Below the pieces are notes generated by a model. That model did not search any database. It saw nothing but the letters and a program-made list of their open reading frames with translations, and was not told the DNA's origin. Of a stretch of DNA of 64,000 bases, positions 1 through 10,474 are shown piece by piece. A program made the translations under genes and the position numbers. Within the stretch, counting starts at the first letter, position 1; each line of letters opens with the position of its first letter. Source of the DNA: Allodiplogaster sudhausi (taxonomy: Eukaryota; Nematoda; Chromadorea; Rhabditida; Diplogasteridae); the NCBI GenBank assembly GCA_945643635.1, contig CALZFC010000252.1:4009001-4073000 (forward strand), read 5' to 3'.

Positions 1-460
1 TCTCTCGCCTTTGGCCACAACCAAGTAAGCTCCGCCACGATTGAGTTATTCCTCCTGCCCGGCTTGATTAGCATCCTCTTACTTTCCTCGTGCATTCATG
101 CGGGTGCCTCGAGAGTATACGTGACCACTGCTTCTCTGTTTCCTCTCTCTTTGTCCTGCCACCCATCAGCTTCTTCCTCATCTCTCATTCATTCATACAT
201 GTAATTTCCCCGATGCGTCCTCTTTCATCACTTTGTTGTTTCTGCGCTTTGACAGAATATTCAAAACAGCCATTTTTGAAGGCAGCAATAAGAAGAGGAG
301 AGCTGTCTGCTTGGTTGGCCGCTGTGCGCAACACTAACAGCCACTGAAAGTAGCCTCTCCTTCCCTCTCTTCCCTTCTTCTCTCTCCTCTCTCTCCCATT
401 ATCCCTCTATGCCCTCTCTCATTCTCTCTCTCATATTCTCTCTCTCTCTCATTCTCTCTC

Positions 461-510
<50 letters not shown>

Positions 511-2615
511 ACCGATCACACCCTCCCGTGATGGCCGGCCGCTCCGTGCGCATCCCCAATTGCCCCACGCCAGATCTTGGAAGTGTCTGTAAATCAAAGC
601 AGCTGACCAGACGACCTCTGTCACTCTCTCTCTCTCTCGCTTTCTCCTCTGCTCCTCTCATTCTGCCTCGCTCTCTCCCTTCTTGATTACTCTCTGTCTG
701 CCTGCGCCCTCTGACATGACTAAGCAGCTATGAATAGCTCCCCCTTCAACTCGCTCATTTACAGTTGCTCAAGTGCCCGCAATCGACGGATCAGTGTCAG
801 GGGTGGAAATGAGCTTCGTCTGCACCCTTTTAGTTTTTATCCACTTACATACTTGTCGTCAAGTAATATATTATTTATTTACTTATTGATTTTGGGCATA
901 TTTAAATCATACACACCTAAATATGGCAAGATATTGGCGCTCTTGTTTCAGTGCCACGCTTTTCTATCTCCCTTTCACGGATTCATATGAATATTATTCC
1001 TCTCTTTTTTCCTTTCTTATGCTTCAATTGAGTGTACGCAACTGAAGTCCTCTTCTGGTGGTCACTACTTTTTAGTCCGTTTAAGCTGTACACAATTGGA
1101 TTGGTCATCGAGCCCTCCAAGAAAGGGCGGCAATTCGATTTGCTGCCATTTCCACTTGTGACTCAAGAGCAGTTTCAGAGAGGTGAGAGAGTATAAAGTA
1201 CGTGAGGGGACAGATAGAAAAAGAAGAGTGAAATAATAAACACAGAGAGAGAGAGAGAGAATAATAGAGAGATAAGGAGAGATCGAAGAAAACAGGGATA
1301 GAGAGGAAGCGAGAGTTATTATGCGGTTGAAGAGCTAAATATATTGCACGAGTGCAAGAGAATTGACCACTCGTGGCTGGCGTCTTTAACATAATGCGTC
1401 TTAGAAAAATTTACTGCTAATCCCTCTTTATATTTCTGAAGCGAAATAGGTAAATATCATATTTTATACGTTGATGGATTACTTTTTAACATCTCTCTTC
1501 TCTCTCTCTCTCACACACACTGGTTCGTTCTGATTACCCAGGTCCACCAGGAAATGAACTATGAATATTCCCCCCCCCCATTTCCCCTCTTCTCGTTTCC
1601 GAGTGCATCTGATCCACGCATTCCGTCCAATGGACAGTGAGAGAGGAGAGAGAGAGGGAAAGAGAGAAGAGAATGAAAGAGTGCGTGCAACCAGGATTAA
1701 CACCAAAGAAGCAGACACTAAATCCTTGCTCTTTATGCAAATTTTGGTGGCACCCTCTCAGAGGGCGTCGCGCGCGTGTCTAATTGCAGTGTTCACTTAC
1801 GTTTTCCCGGCTCGCCTTCTTAGCCCCTTTTCCGTCTCTCTAATTGGTGTGCTCTCTCGCTTTCCCTTCAACTTGCTCATTCTCCGTGGATGATAGCCCG
1901 AGGGCATTTAGCGATTAGGCCCGTGCATCCCGGCAGGGATGTCATGGGAGGGGGAGAGAATAGATAGAATCCTGGAGGAGCTCTCTTGTTCCACAGGAAA
2001 GCTTGTATGTAGATAGCGAGAAACAAGAACAAAAGAACTTGCAAAACGGTTGGGCCTCCCACTGAGGTAATTGACCTTCAGATAAATATAGTAGTAGTAG
2101 GAAGAAATATTAAATGCAGACTTGTTGAAGTCTAGAAAATGACTACATTTGACATTCTGATTGTCTTCCTTCATGCTCATTGTGTGGCGTATGAGTGTAT
2201 CCTGGCTGAATGCATAGGAAGACGTTTATAGCTTCTTTGCAATGTTGCCCTCGATTACTATTTTAAGGCTTCGTGAATCTTTTACGAGTTGTGCTCGATG
2301 ATTATTCGTAAAGTAATCTTTTATTGCTGTTCGTATGTTTCACATAATACTTAGATCTTAAAGGTGAATCTGACAGAAGAGCCAGAGACTCGGTGTCAGT
2401 ACAAGTGCGGGAAAGGATACTGTCAGCAGAAGACGCAGAATAAAGGGAACCGGCGCAGCTGTTGGGCACTCTCTTCCCTTCTCTTTCCCTTTCTCACTCT
2501 CTCTTTCCTTCTTTCTCTAATCTTTCGAACACCTGTCAACTCTCCCAGTTCGGGACACCTGCAACAGTAAGAACGCAGAGGAGAAGAGAACGAGTAGTGA
2601 GTGGAATCTCTCACT
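1..2615. other. Intergenic, no gene seen
   Basis: No reading frame in this stretch joins into a plausible spliced gene. It is rich in CT/GA microsatellite (near 410-508, 1230-1262, 1495-1515 and 1635-1670) and the open frames are mostly Ser/Leu or Arg/Glu low-complexity translations of those tracts. The last few hundred bases are the likely upstream region of the gene starting at 2616. Confidence 0.6.
410..508. repeat. CT microsatellite
   Basis: An almost pure CT tract, interrupted by short ATT/CAT variants that recur as a small higher-order unit (ATTCTCTCTCTCAT seen several times). Confidence 0.9.
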
Positions 2616-5600
2616 ATGGGAAGAAGCAACAGCCTGAAGCTGCCTTTGCTGGCGACTCTTCTCACGTCCCTTCTGCAAGCAGCCGATGCAAATCTCCGAG
2701 TCAATCAAAGGATATTCGTCCAAGCAAAGTGTGATCCATACATTTTTCTTCTTATTTTATATACATTCAAGACAAAATGCTTCCTTTAACCGTCCATGAG
2801 AAAATATGGTTTAATTACCTATCTACAAGATAAGATTAAATGACAAATTGTATTAGAGCGATCAGCTTCGTCGACCCAACAAAGCGAGGCTTCCGCATCA
2901 TCTTGTACGACACATTTCTCAAGCAACAGGTTATAAAAGGAACATTATTGTTACTTATTATTTCTTAAAAATTAGACTGTCTTGTTATGTTTCCTTTCCA
3001 AAAGTTGAATTATTCAGTTAGCGCCAACTCTCTTGCCAATGCTGTACATCACTGCGATTCCGTTGCGGAAAGACTCGAAAAGCGTTATTCGAGTGATCAA
3101 TCCAGAGAGCATCTACGACGATAAACAAGTCAGCTGCTAATTACTTCTTGATATATTTTCAACTGTATTTACATAAAATGTGGCAAAAATATCTTAAAAT
3201 TCCAGATTGAAGTTATTTTACGTAAATAAAAATTTGCTACATTTTTTGTAGGTAAATATTGGCGACTTGGCTGAACGTTCATGGTACTCGCTGTGCGTGG
3301 AGTGGGAGAATTACTCGCGCCACAACGAGACCATGGGCTCGGATTGCCGGCTCTTCAGGACTCTCGATCGGGCTGGACAGGTTACATATCTGTTCTTGAA
3401 ACGAATTTTAAAAATTACCATTTTAATTCCCATGAAATATGCCTCTTTTATAGCATAGAGGTAAAATTGGTTTCAGGGAGCTGACACGACGATCGAGGAC
3501 GTAGCGATTCCTGACACGGAGAGCCAGGCAGTCATCTTCCGCATCAAGACATCTGCTGACTTTCCGCTAAGGTTTTTTTTACTATTAGCTCACAGTACTC
3601 AAACACTTCTTACAGACATTAATGGGAAATTTTTAATGCATTTTAGAATCATTCCTTCTTACCATTAATTAAGAGAACTTCTCTGTAAGAGTCGAGCATG
3701 CGCTTAAGGCAGCCTGCCCCGGGAAAATTGTTTCCGAATTCATTAACGGAAAACATTTTGCTTATACAACTCCACCCGCTCTATTTAATGAGACTAATTT
3801 CATCATCATCCGATTTTTTCCCTTCGGGATACACTACCGTAACCCTGAAAATTCATTGAGCCATAAATCCGTTCAAAATCTGTTTTGAGAAACGATGTAC
3901 ATATCATTCAATAGCATTTTGAAAGCTCTTCAAATTTCATCTAGGAACATGTTTTACGAAAATTTTATTTTGACCGAGAAAATTGGCGTTAAATTATTTG
4001 AAGGGTCGACACAGCAATTTATGGTCACTTCTACACTCTGGGACCTAGACAGAAAGAAAGAGCGTGAAATTTGCTATCAAATAATCACCATTCAAGAAAA
4101 CTCCGAGCGTACCAATTTTTGCTATGACGCGAGTAATGCGCGCGAGTCGGTCAAAATGGCACATTTTCGGCCGCCGAGGCACCGTGCAAGCGCATTCATC
4201 GATCCATAACTACGCTCAATGTTAATATTACAAAATCGTTAGCATATCATCTAAGAGCTCTCACACAGATCTTCAAATGCTACATACATGCTTTTATTGA
4301 AAAGTTTATATTTCTATGGAAAATTTCGTTCTGTACTATAAGAAGGCTTTAAAGACTACTTTACTAACATTTCCGCACTTCCAAACATATATCATAAGAA
4401 AGAGCGTGAAATTTGCTACAAGATAGACCCCATTCAATAAACTTTCAAGCCTATAATGTTTTGTTATAAGTCATAAGAGTAGGTAAAGTAGCGTCACTGT
4501 CCTTTCGACCAAGAATTTCATTGTTTAGGTTATTGCATTGAAGAATTGTGCTAAGCTGATGCCCAATTCTTATCACTTATAACAAAACATTATATACCTG
4601 AAAGTTTATTGAAAGGGCTCTATCTTGTAGCAAATTTCACGCTCTTTCTTATGATGTATGTTTGGAAGTGCGGAAATGTTAGTAAAATAGTTTTTAAAGA
4701 CTTCTTGTAGTACAGAATGAAATTTTCCATAGAAATATAAACTTTTCAATAAAAGTTTGTATGTAGCATTTGAAGATCTCTGTGAGAGCTCTTAGATGAT
4801 ATGCTAACGATTTTGTAATATTAACATTGAGCGTAGTTATGGATCGATGAATGCGCTTGCACGGTGCCTCGGCGGCCGAAAATGTGCCATTTTGACCGAC
4901 TCACGCGCATTGCTCGCGTCATAGCAAAAATTGGTACGCTCGGATTTTTCTTGAATGGTGATTATTTGATAGCAAATTTCACGCTCTTTCTTTCTATCTA
5001 GGTACCAGAGTGTAGAAATGACCATAAATTGCTGTGTCGACCCTTCAAATAATTTAACGCCAATTTTCTCTATCAAAATAAAATTTTCGTAAAACATGTT
5101 CCTAGATGAAATTTGAAGAGCTTTCGAAATGCTATTGAATTATATGTACGTCGTTTCTCAAAACAGATTTTGAACAGATTTATGGCTCAATGAATTTTCA
5201 GGGTTACGGTAGTGTATCCCGAAGGGAAAAAATCGGATGATGATGAAATTAGTCTCATTAAATAGAGCGGGTCGAGTTGTATAAGCAAAATGTTTTCCGT
5301 TAATGAATTCGGAAACAATTTTCCCGGGCAGGCTGCGCTCGAAGCTTTCGGACATGCTCTCTTAACTCCTCGCACCATAGGATAAGTGTGATGCTCCGCT
5401 CGGGCGCCGCTGTACCGCCCTCTTCCGAATTTTTCGTCTCCGAACCGAGTGAACTGGAGGTAAAATTACCAAGCATAAATTTTCATTGGCTAAAATGGAA
5501 CTGGAACCAGCTAATAAGCTAACAGAACATATATGTATATACATAAATTTGTTGCTTTGAGGCCCAAACTTTAACTTTCAGGCGAGCTTCCACAACCTCC

Positions 5601-6584
5601 GCCGCTACACAAACTACGGTCGTCTCTGCGTGCTTGAGCAGCCCCAACTCACTGGTTACTCTGCCATGGGGCGACTCGTCTCCGGGCTCACCATTCAGAA
5701 ATGCTACTTTTGTCAGTCACTGTTCTTAAGATTCTTCAACAAGTTAATGAATACGACTTTTCGAAGAACTATTAAGTTAGACAAGATAATATTAGATTGA
5801 TTTTGTGTTCTAAATCGTTGAATTCAATAGCATTTCCCAATAGTAGTTTCCAGTTCAAATCTCTGCAAGCCACTTTCACTGCATGCCTCCTCGATTTTCA
5901 ATTTTCTTTTCCTCGTTTCCTGCATTCTTTGTCTCCTTCACAAGGTGCGAGTACTCACTCCGTTTCGTCGTTTCGTCCGTAAGCCCCTTCTCCATCTCAT
6001 TCAATTCCCATCAAGCATGAAATCAGCTGAAAACGTCTCCTCCTCTCCCTCTTCCACTTTCATCCTTTTCATTCCTCGTCAAACAAGACACGGCTTTCTT
6101 GCTCTGTGAGAAGCGTTTTCATCTTCTGCCAAAAGGCATCTCAAACACGCATGAACGACCTGGGAAAAGAGAGAGAAAAGTCAAAGGGAGAAGAGCGAAC
6201 GAGTGGGAATGATATCTCCTGTTTTTTCCCGTTAGCGGCATTCTCGCTTGAAGATTCGCATGATGCCTCAAATGTTTTGGGATTTAGGGAGAGAGAAAAT
6301 ATAATTCTATTATAAATAACAAAGAAACGAATGAATCTTCTTCAAGCTTGTTTTGTCTGGTAAGTATTGGGAGATATTTAAAGAAAATAAAGAATAAAGG
6401 CGAACCTGGAAGCCTAATATTCTGTATTCACACCATTTCTTTAGCTGATATCACCACAAAAGACTACGAGCTGTCGAACTTCATGGATCCCGAAGCGAGT
6501 GCGTTCATTGCCTCAGCAAGCACTCGGTCTTCACTCTTCCCGCTCATCGTGTTGTTATTAATGGCTGTCACGGCCAAGAAATGA
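2616..6584 (+). CDS. GPI-anchored secreted protein, FN3-like repeats
   Basis: Eight exons give one uninterrupted 289-residue protein: 2616-2728, 2857-2929, 3018-3128, 3252-3380, 3477-3571, 5381-5459, 5582-5711, 6445-6584; all introns are GT-AG and phases agree. The N-terminus (MGRSNSLKLPLLATLLTSL) is a signal peptide. Two segments look like fibronectin-III folds: the first around NIGDLAERSWYSLCVEWEN, the second around SFHNLRRYTNYGRLCVLEQP, with the Y-x-x-C pattern common in nematode FN3 proteins. The C-terminus is a small-residue stretch, then SLFPLIVLLLMAVTAKK ending the protein, as expected of a GPI-attachment signal. It therefore probably sits on the outer cell surface. The specific family is not recognised. 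The 1.8-kb intron between exons 5 and 6 is almost filled by a foldback element whose right end lies only about 15 bases from the exon 6 acceptor. Exon structure is well supported; function is inference. Confidence 0.85.
3669..5365. mobile_element. Foldback element, long inverted repeat, TTAA ends
   Basis: Two arms of roughly 0.75 kb (about 3712-4467 and 4574-5336) are near-perfect reverse complements separated by a loop of about 105 bases. Differences are scattered substitutions, so the arms are young or homogenised. The degenerate inverted match continues outward to TTAA at 3669-3672 and at 5362-5365, which resembles the target duplication of piggyBac-type transposons. Each arm carries an open frame (104 and 86 residues, on opposite strands) with the same sequence, but I see no transposase signature, so it is presumably non-autonomous. 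It lies inside an intron. Confidence 0.8.
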
Positions 6585-7435
6585 TTATATTCCCCCCGTA
6601 TTAGTTGTAAATCTAGGCGATAGAACAAAGAATATAGCAAAATTCAAAAAGTATATCGGTAGTTAAAGTTTGCTACTGATTACCTTGTTTTCGTGAAAGA
6701 AAAATCAGCCGAATAAAAATATTAGAAATTGTTGTACGATCTCCGTTATTCTATTGAACCAGTGATTTGGCTAGGTATTTTAGGAAATGTCAACCCACTT
6801 TAATTTTGTTTTTGAGAACATTAATGATTAGTGATAATGTTTGCAAAGACTCACAGCGCCATATCCCGTGCCAGTTGCTGCCCACTTTCATTTACATTCC
6901 GCATTGTAAATAAAATACTTATTTGTCTCTGAATTTATTGTTTTATATAACAAATACTTTGAATTGTCAAGAATAAATCAATTAGAAAATTAGAATAATC
7001 AATTAGAAAATTAGAAAATTAAAAAAAAGAATAAATTAGATTAGTTTAGAAAGGACAGGAATGAGGAAGTATAACCGCATGTTGGAAGTGCTTGCATGAA
7101 AGCAACAATCTGAAATGGACATAACACCACCTTTAATGCAAAGAAACTCGGTAGATTGTTTTATGCGATAGTCTCAAGTTGGATGGAAACTCGAGGGACA
7201 AGCCGTTGCTAGCGAAGGCGATGGGAATCGCGATAGACAATGCACAGTCCGACACTACACAACACAGTTTATACCTCCACGCCAGAGTGTTTTGAAGGCC
7301 TTTATTTTATTTTTTAGACCTTTATTTATTTCTTATCGTTTTAGAAGATTCGTTTTTAAAAATATAATATAGTAAGCTAATTTAAGCGCGTTTGTAATCA
7401 GATGGGCATAAGGTAATGAAGTTCTTTCGTGCGAA
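6585..7435. other. 3' UTR and intergenic AT-rich spacer
   Basis: AT-rich sequence between two same-strand genes. It holds the polyadenylation signals of the upstream gene and a short tandem repeat near 6975-7025 built from AATCAATTAGAAAATTAG. No coding exon is visible. Confidence 0.6.
6712..6717 (+). terminator. Polyadenylation signal AATAAA
   Basis: AATAAA about 130 bases after the stop codon of the GPI-anchored protein gene; a second AATAAA is at 6909-6914. Either could be used. Confidence 0.5.
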
Positions 7436-9756
7436 ATGACAAGCCATAAGATGCAACTCTACCGGCCGTCATCAAAGGAAAAGGCTAGATCGTCTTGGTC
7501 ATCAGTCATCACTTTTTACTCATCTTTTATGATCTTCAAGTTCCTCAGCATATTTTTTCAGGTCGTTCACAAGAGAAATAAGTTTTATGCAGAAGCATTC
7601 TTGCCTGCAGCACTAATTAACATTACCATCTTTTATCTCATTCAACGAACGCTCGTCCGCAATGATGTTTACGGGTTTGTTGCTTAGATAAAATCACACT
7701 ATTTTAAACTTCACCTTCGATCGGAAGACTCGAATACGAATCATTTGCTCATTTCAGCACTTATGAGATTGATTTGGAACGAACACGGCGTTACTGTTCT
7801 GTTCCTAATGTTTTTAATCGCATTGGCAACGAATATCCCGTACGTTCATTGTCGTATTCAGCTACTGACTATTATTTATAGTATGTGTTTCACATGATGT
7901 TCTACAGGACCAGTCACAGATGGTCGCCCTCGTACTGCATACATCGGTGCTGCTCCTAAATGACGATTTCATCAAGCATGTCAGTTAACTCCGTGAAAAT
8001 AAACTGTGAAAAATAAGAATAAACACTTGAAGATCCGCCGATGGGAAGGGCCCGTCTCGGTTTCTGTCGTTCTTCACGAGATTGACAGAGACCTGCGTTG
8101 CGCTTACAATTATGTTCGTTTCACCTTCTTTTTTTGTTGTTATTTCGATTATTACGATTATAAACAACAACTTCACAGCTACATTTATGAACTTAATTCT
8201 TGTTTACATTGGTTCCCTAACAAAGCCCGTTCAGCTCCGTTCTGCAATAACCAAGCACAAGCTGCGTAACATCAGATTTCACTTCGTGTTTCCCGTCAGC
8301 TCTCTTTAATGTTCTTCTTCACATGTAGTTTTATTTAGTATACACATTTCATTTTTAATTCTGGTTCTGTGACTCTCTGCAGAAGACAGTGGAGTGTAGT
8401 CTGGCGCGGAGTGAGCTGGCGCTGTCGGTGGCGGAGGGGGGAGAGCAGGAAGACGCCCCTCCCTGTCCCCCTCGCACTCTCACCTTCGCTGAGCGCGCTC
8501 TCTATCCCGTCAATCTCGCGCGCAACGTCGCCAGAGATGTCAGAGTCATTCATACAAACGAGCGAAAACAAACAACTTTCATAGCCTCAAACACATTTCC
8601 TACACGAGATAGAGATGATGATAAATTAAATTCCATTGTTGTTGTTTTTTCTAGTTTGCCGAGAAAAGCGAGTTCATAGTATTTCCTCCGACCGGCCTGA
8701 GGCCACAAAGCGAATTACCAGTCTATCCCGAAGGTTGGTTGTATGCTTCCTGTTAGAGGCACAGACGAATTTTCCCACTTTCATTTATAAAAGTAACAAT
8801 AAGTAAAGGCTTGGCGGGAACGGCATCGGCGGCACTGAATCGCATGAAAGCTGATGTCTTCTTGCTGCCGCTTCTTCGGTTCAACGGGTAGGGGTAAACC
8901 TGTAAACCTCTTTAATGCCATGGCGGAATCTTTTGTTCTACGACATTCTTGAGATGGTTCGATCAGCTCCGCTATTTTCTTCGAATCGCCACGTTTGATC
9001 TGCCGCCCGTGAATCTACGGCAGCTCCGACGGAGGCCCGCACTCGTCGCGACGTCCAGGCGTGAAATTTTAAATTTTATTTTATTAAAAAAATAAATCTT
9101 CTTATTTATTGTACAACAAAGAAAAATAATAATATCCATGCAGTGCTATGATATCCGAAATTTTTAACATGATCAGTTGACAAAAGTTGAAGAAGTTGTT
9201 CCAGATTCTTCCGCTACAACACGTCTCCCCAGCATGCGATGATCGTGCGGACTTCGGTGGCGCCGAGATACGACCCCGCCATTCCCGACGGCTATCTCGA
9301 AGTCGACGAGTCCATGGCATGTCAATATAGGTTTTATCTAATTCATTAATCCTAAATTTACTTAGCTAAAGGCGAAGTTCTCCCATTCTGACCACGTGGA
9401 TTGAGACAATCGATACTATCAGGTCTGGGAGTTGTGTCGTGCTGGCGCGCGCGTGATCTACCTGGCGACTGCCTATGCAAGCTTGCCCTCTGAGACTCCA
9501 GAGGCGCAGAAGGAGCTCAGCAGCGTCATGGCCCAAGTCACGGCACTCAATGCGCCAGCGTACGCTTTTATTTCAGTTTCTGCTGTCTTGAAATCTTTTT
9601 ACTTTGCCAATGTAGTAATAGTATGCACTGTTGAGGCACTTCAACGGGATGTACAACTTCTTGCACGGCCTGGATGGCCGCTACCCGAACACTTCTCGCG
9701 TCGACGACTGCCCCGCAATGAGCGCCCCGGCCAAGATCAAGGATGTGCGCTCCTGA
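7436..9756 (+). CDS. GT49 glycosyltransferase (LARGE/B4GAT1 type)
   Basis: Twelve phase-consistent exons: 7436-7674, 7758-7839, 7908-7979, 8033-8113 (or 8096), 8226-8294 (or from 8179), 8383-8538, 8655-8733, 8809-8887, 8954-9058, 9196-9320, 9406-9559, 9636-9756; about 453 residues. A hydrophobic stretch in exon 1 fits a type II Golgi membrane protein. Family marks are IRRWEGPVSVSV (the W-x-GP-S motif), TFAERALYPVNLARNVARD (the YP-x-N-x-x-RN-x-A helix), ADVFLLPLLR, SVAPRYDPAIPDGYLEVDES and YYQVWELCRAGARV. Members transfer glucuronate, xylose or N-acetylglucosamine in glycan synthesis. At the place of the expected DxD metal motif the sequence reads EFIVFPPTGLRPQ, with no aspartate. Intron 9 appears to use a GC donor (CCAG|GCGTGA), since no GT donor restores phase equally well; an alternative is AC|GTCC at 9053. 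The ATG chosen is the first of the open frame and could be at 7529 instead. Exon 4/5 boundaries are ambiguous. Confidence 0.85.
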
Positions 9757-10474
9757 AGTTATGGATTCACATCAATCAGAATAACTAGAACAAGGAAGAC
9801 TGTTAACAAAATTTGCTAGAAATGAGAGGCAGACAACTATTTTTCGGGTTTTACCAGCAATTTTCTCTTATTTACGATGAAAATAAAGTATCAGCTAGAA
9901 AATGCATCATTGTGCACATTGATTAAAATGTTATTTTTTGTTTCATGAGCTTGAAATCCTGAAAAGAGTTAACGATTGACGCAAAATGATGTAGCATGCA
10001 TCCTTTTATAAATTGCTTAGCCACATAAATTGTGTTACGAAATCATTGTTATTCAATTCCTGAAGCGAAAACATCGATCAGGAATAATATGATTGTAATA
10101 GATACAAAATAATGATTGCACTGCTTGAAACTATTACATCTCAACAGATTGATAGGCATGAATATTGCAAGTGCTTCAAAAAGATTTGTGACTACCAGTA
10201 TCACGGTTATTCATAGCATTCTCAAGACTATAACCAGTTCGTGTGATAATCGAATATCACAGGGGACCGCCAGTCTTCTTCTACCGGGAACATGCTTTCT
10301 GGATAAAATATGCAATCCACTAGGCATAAAAAGCATTTGGACAATCTTGAACTTCAAGGGATTCTCCACAACAGTCATGTCACTTCCAACTAAAATATTG
10401 TCTAAAGGCAAAAAATTATATCGACTGTTCGGCTGAAAAGAGTTGCTTTATGTTTTGAAAGAACAAATGAACAA
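9757..10474. other. Convergent 3' spacer
   Basis: Lies between two genes that converge. AATAAA at 9882-9887 is a likely polyadenylation signal for the glycosyltransferase. Overlapping open frames on both strands at 10116-10436 are protein-like in parts but have no recognisable family and no splice partners. Confidence 0.5.

Noticed and set aside
2806..2817. GGTTTAATTACC, matching the first 12 bases of nematode SL1
   Set aside because: The match ends there, no Sm-site or snRNA structure follows, and it lies inside intron 1 of a gene; chance.
3895..5097. Arm-encoded frames of 104 and 86 residues in the foldback
   Set aside because: They are the same sequence in both arms with no transposase motif; likely open by chance within a young duplication.
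10116..10436. Overlapping open frames of 106 and 66 residues on opposite strands
   Set aside because: Some protein-like stretches, but no family, no splice partners and a position in a convergent 3' spacer.
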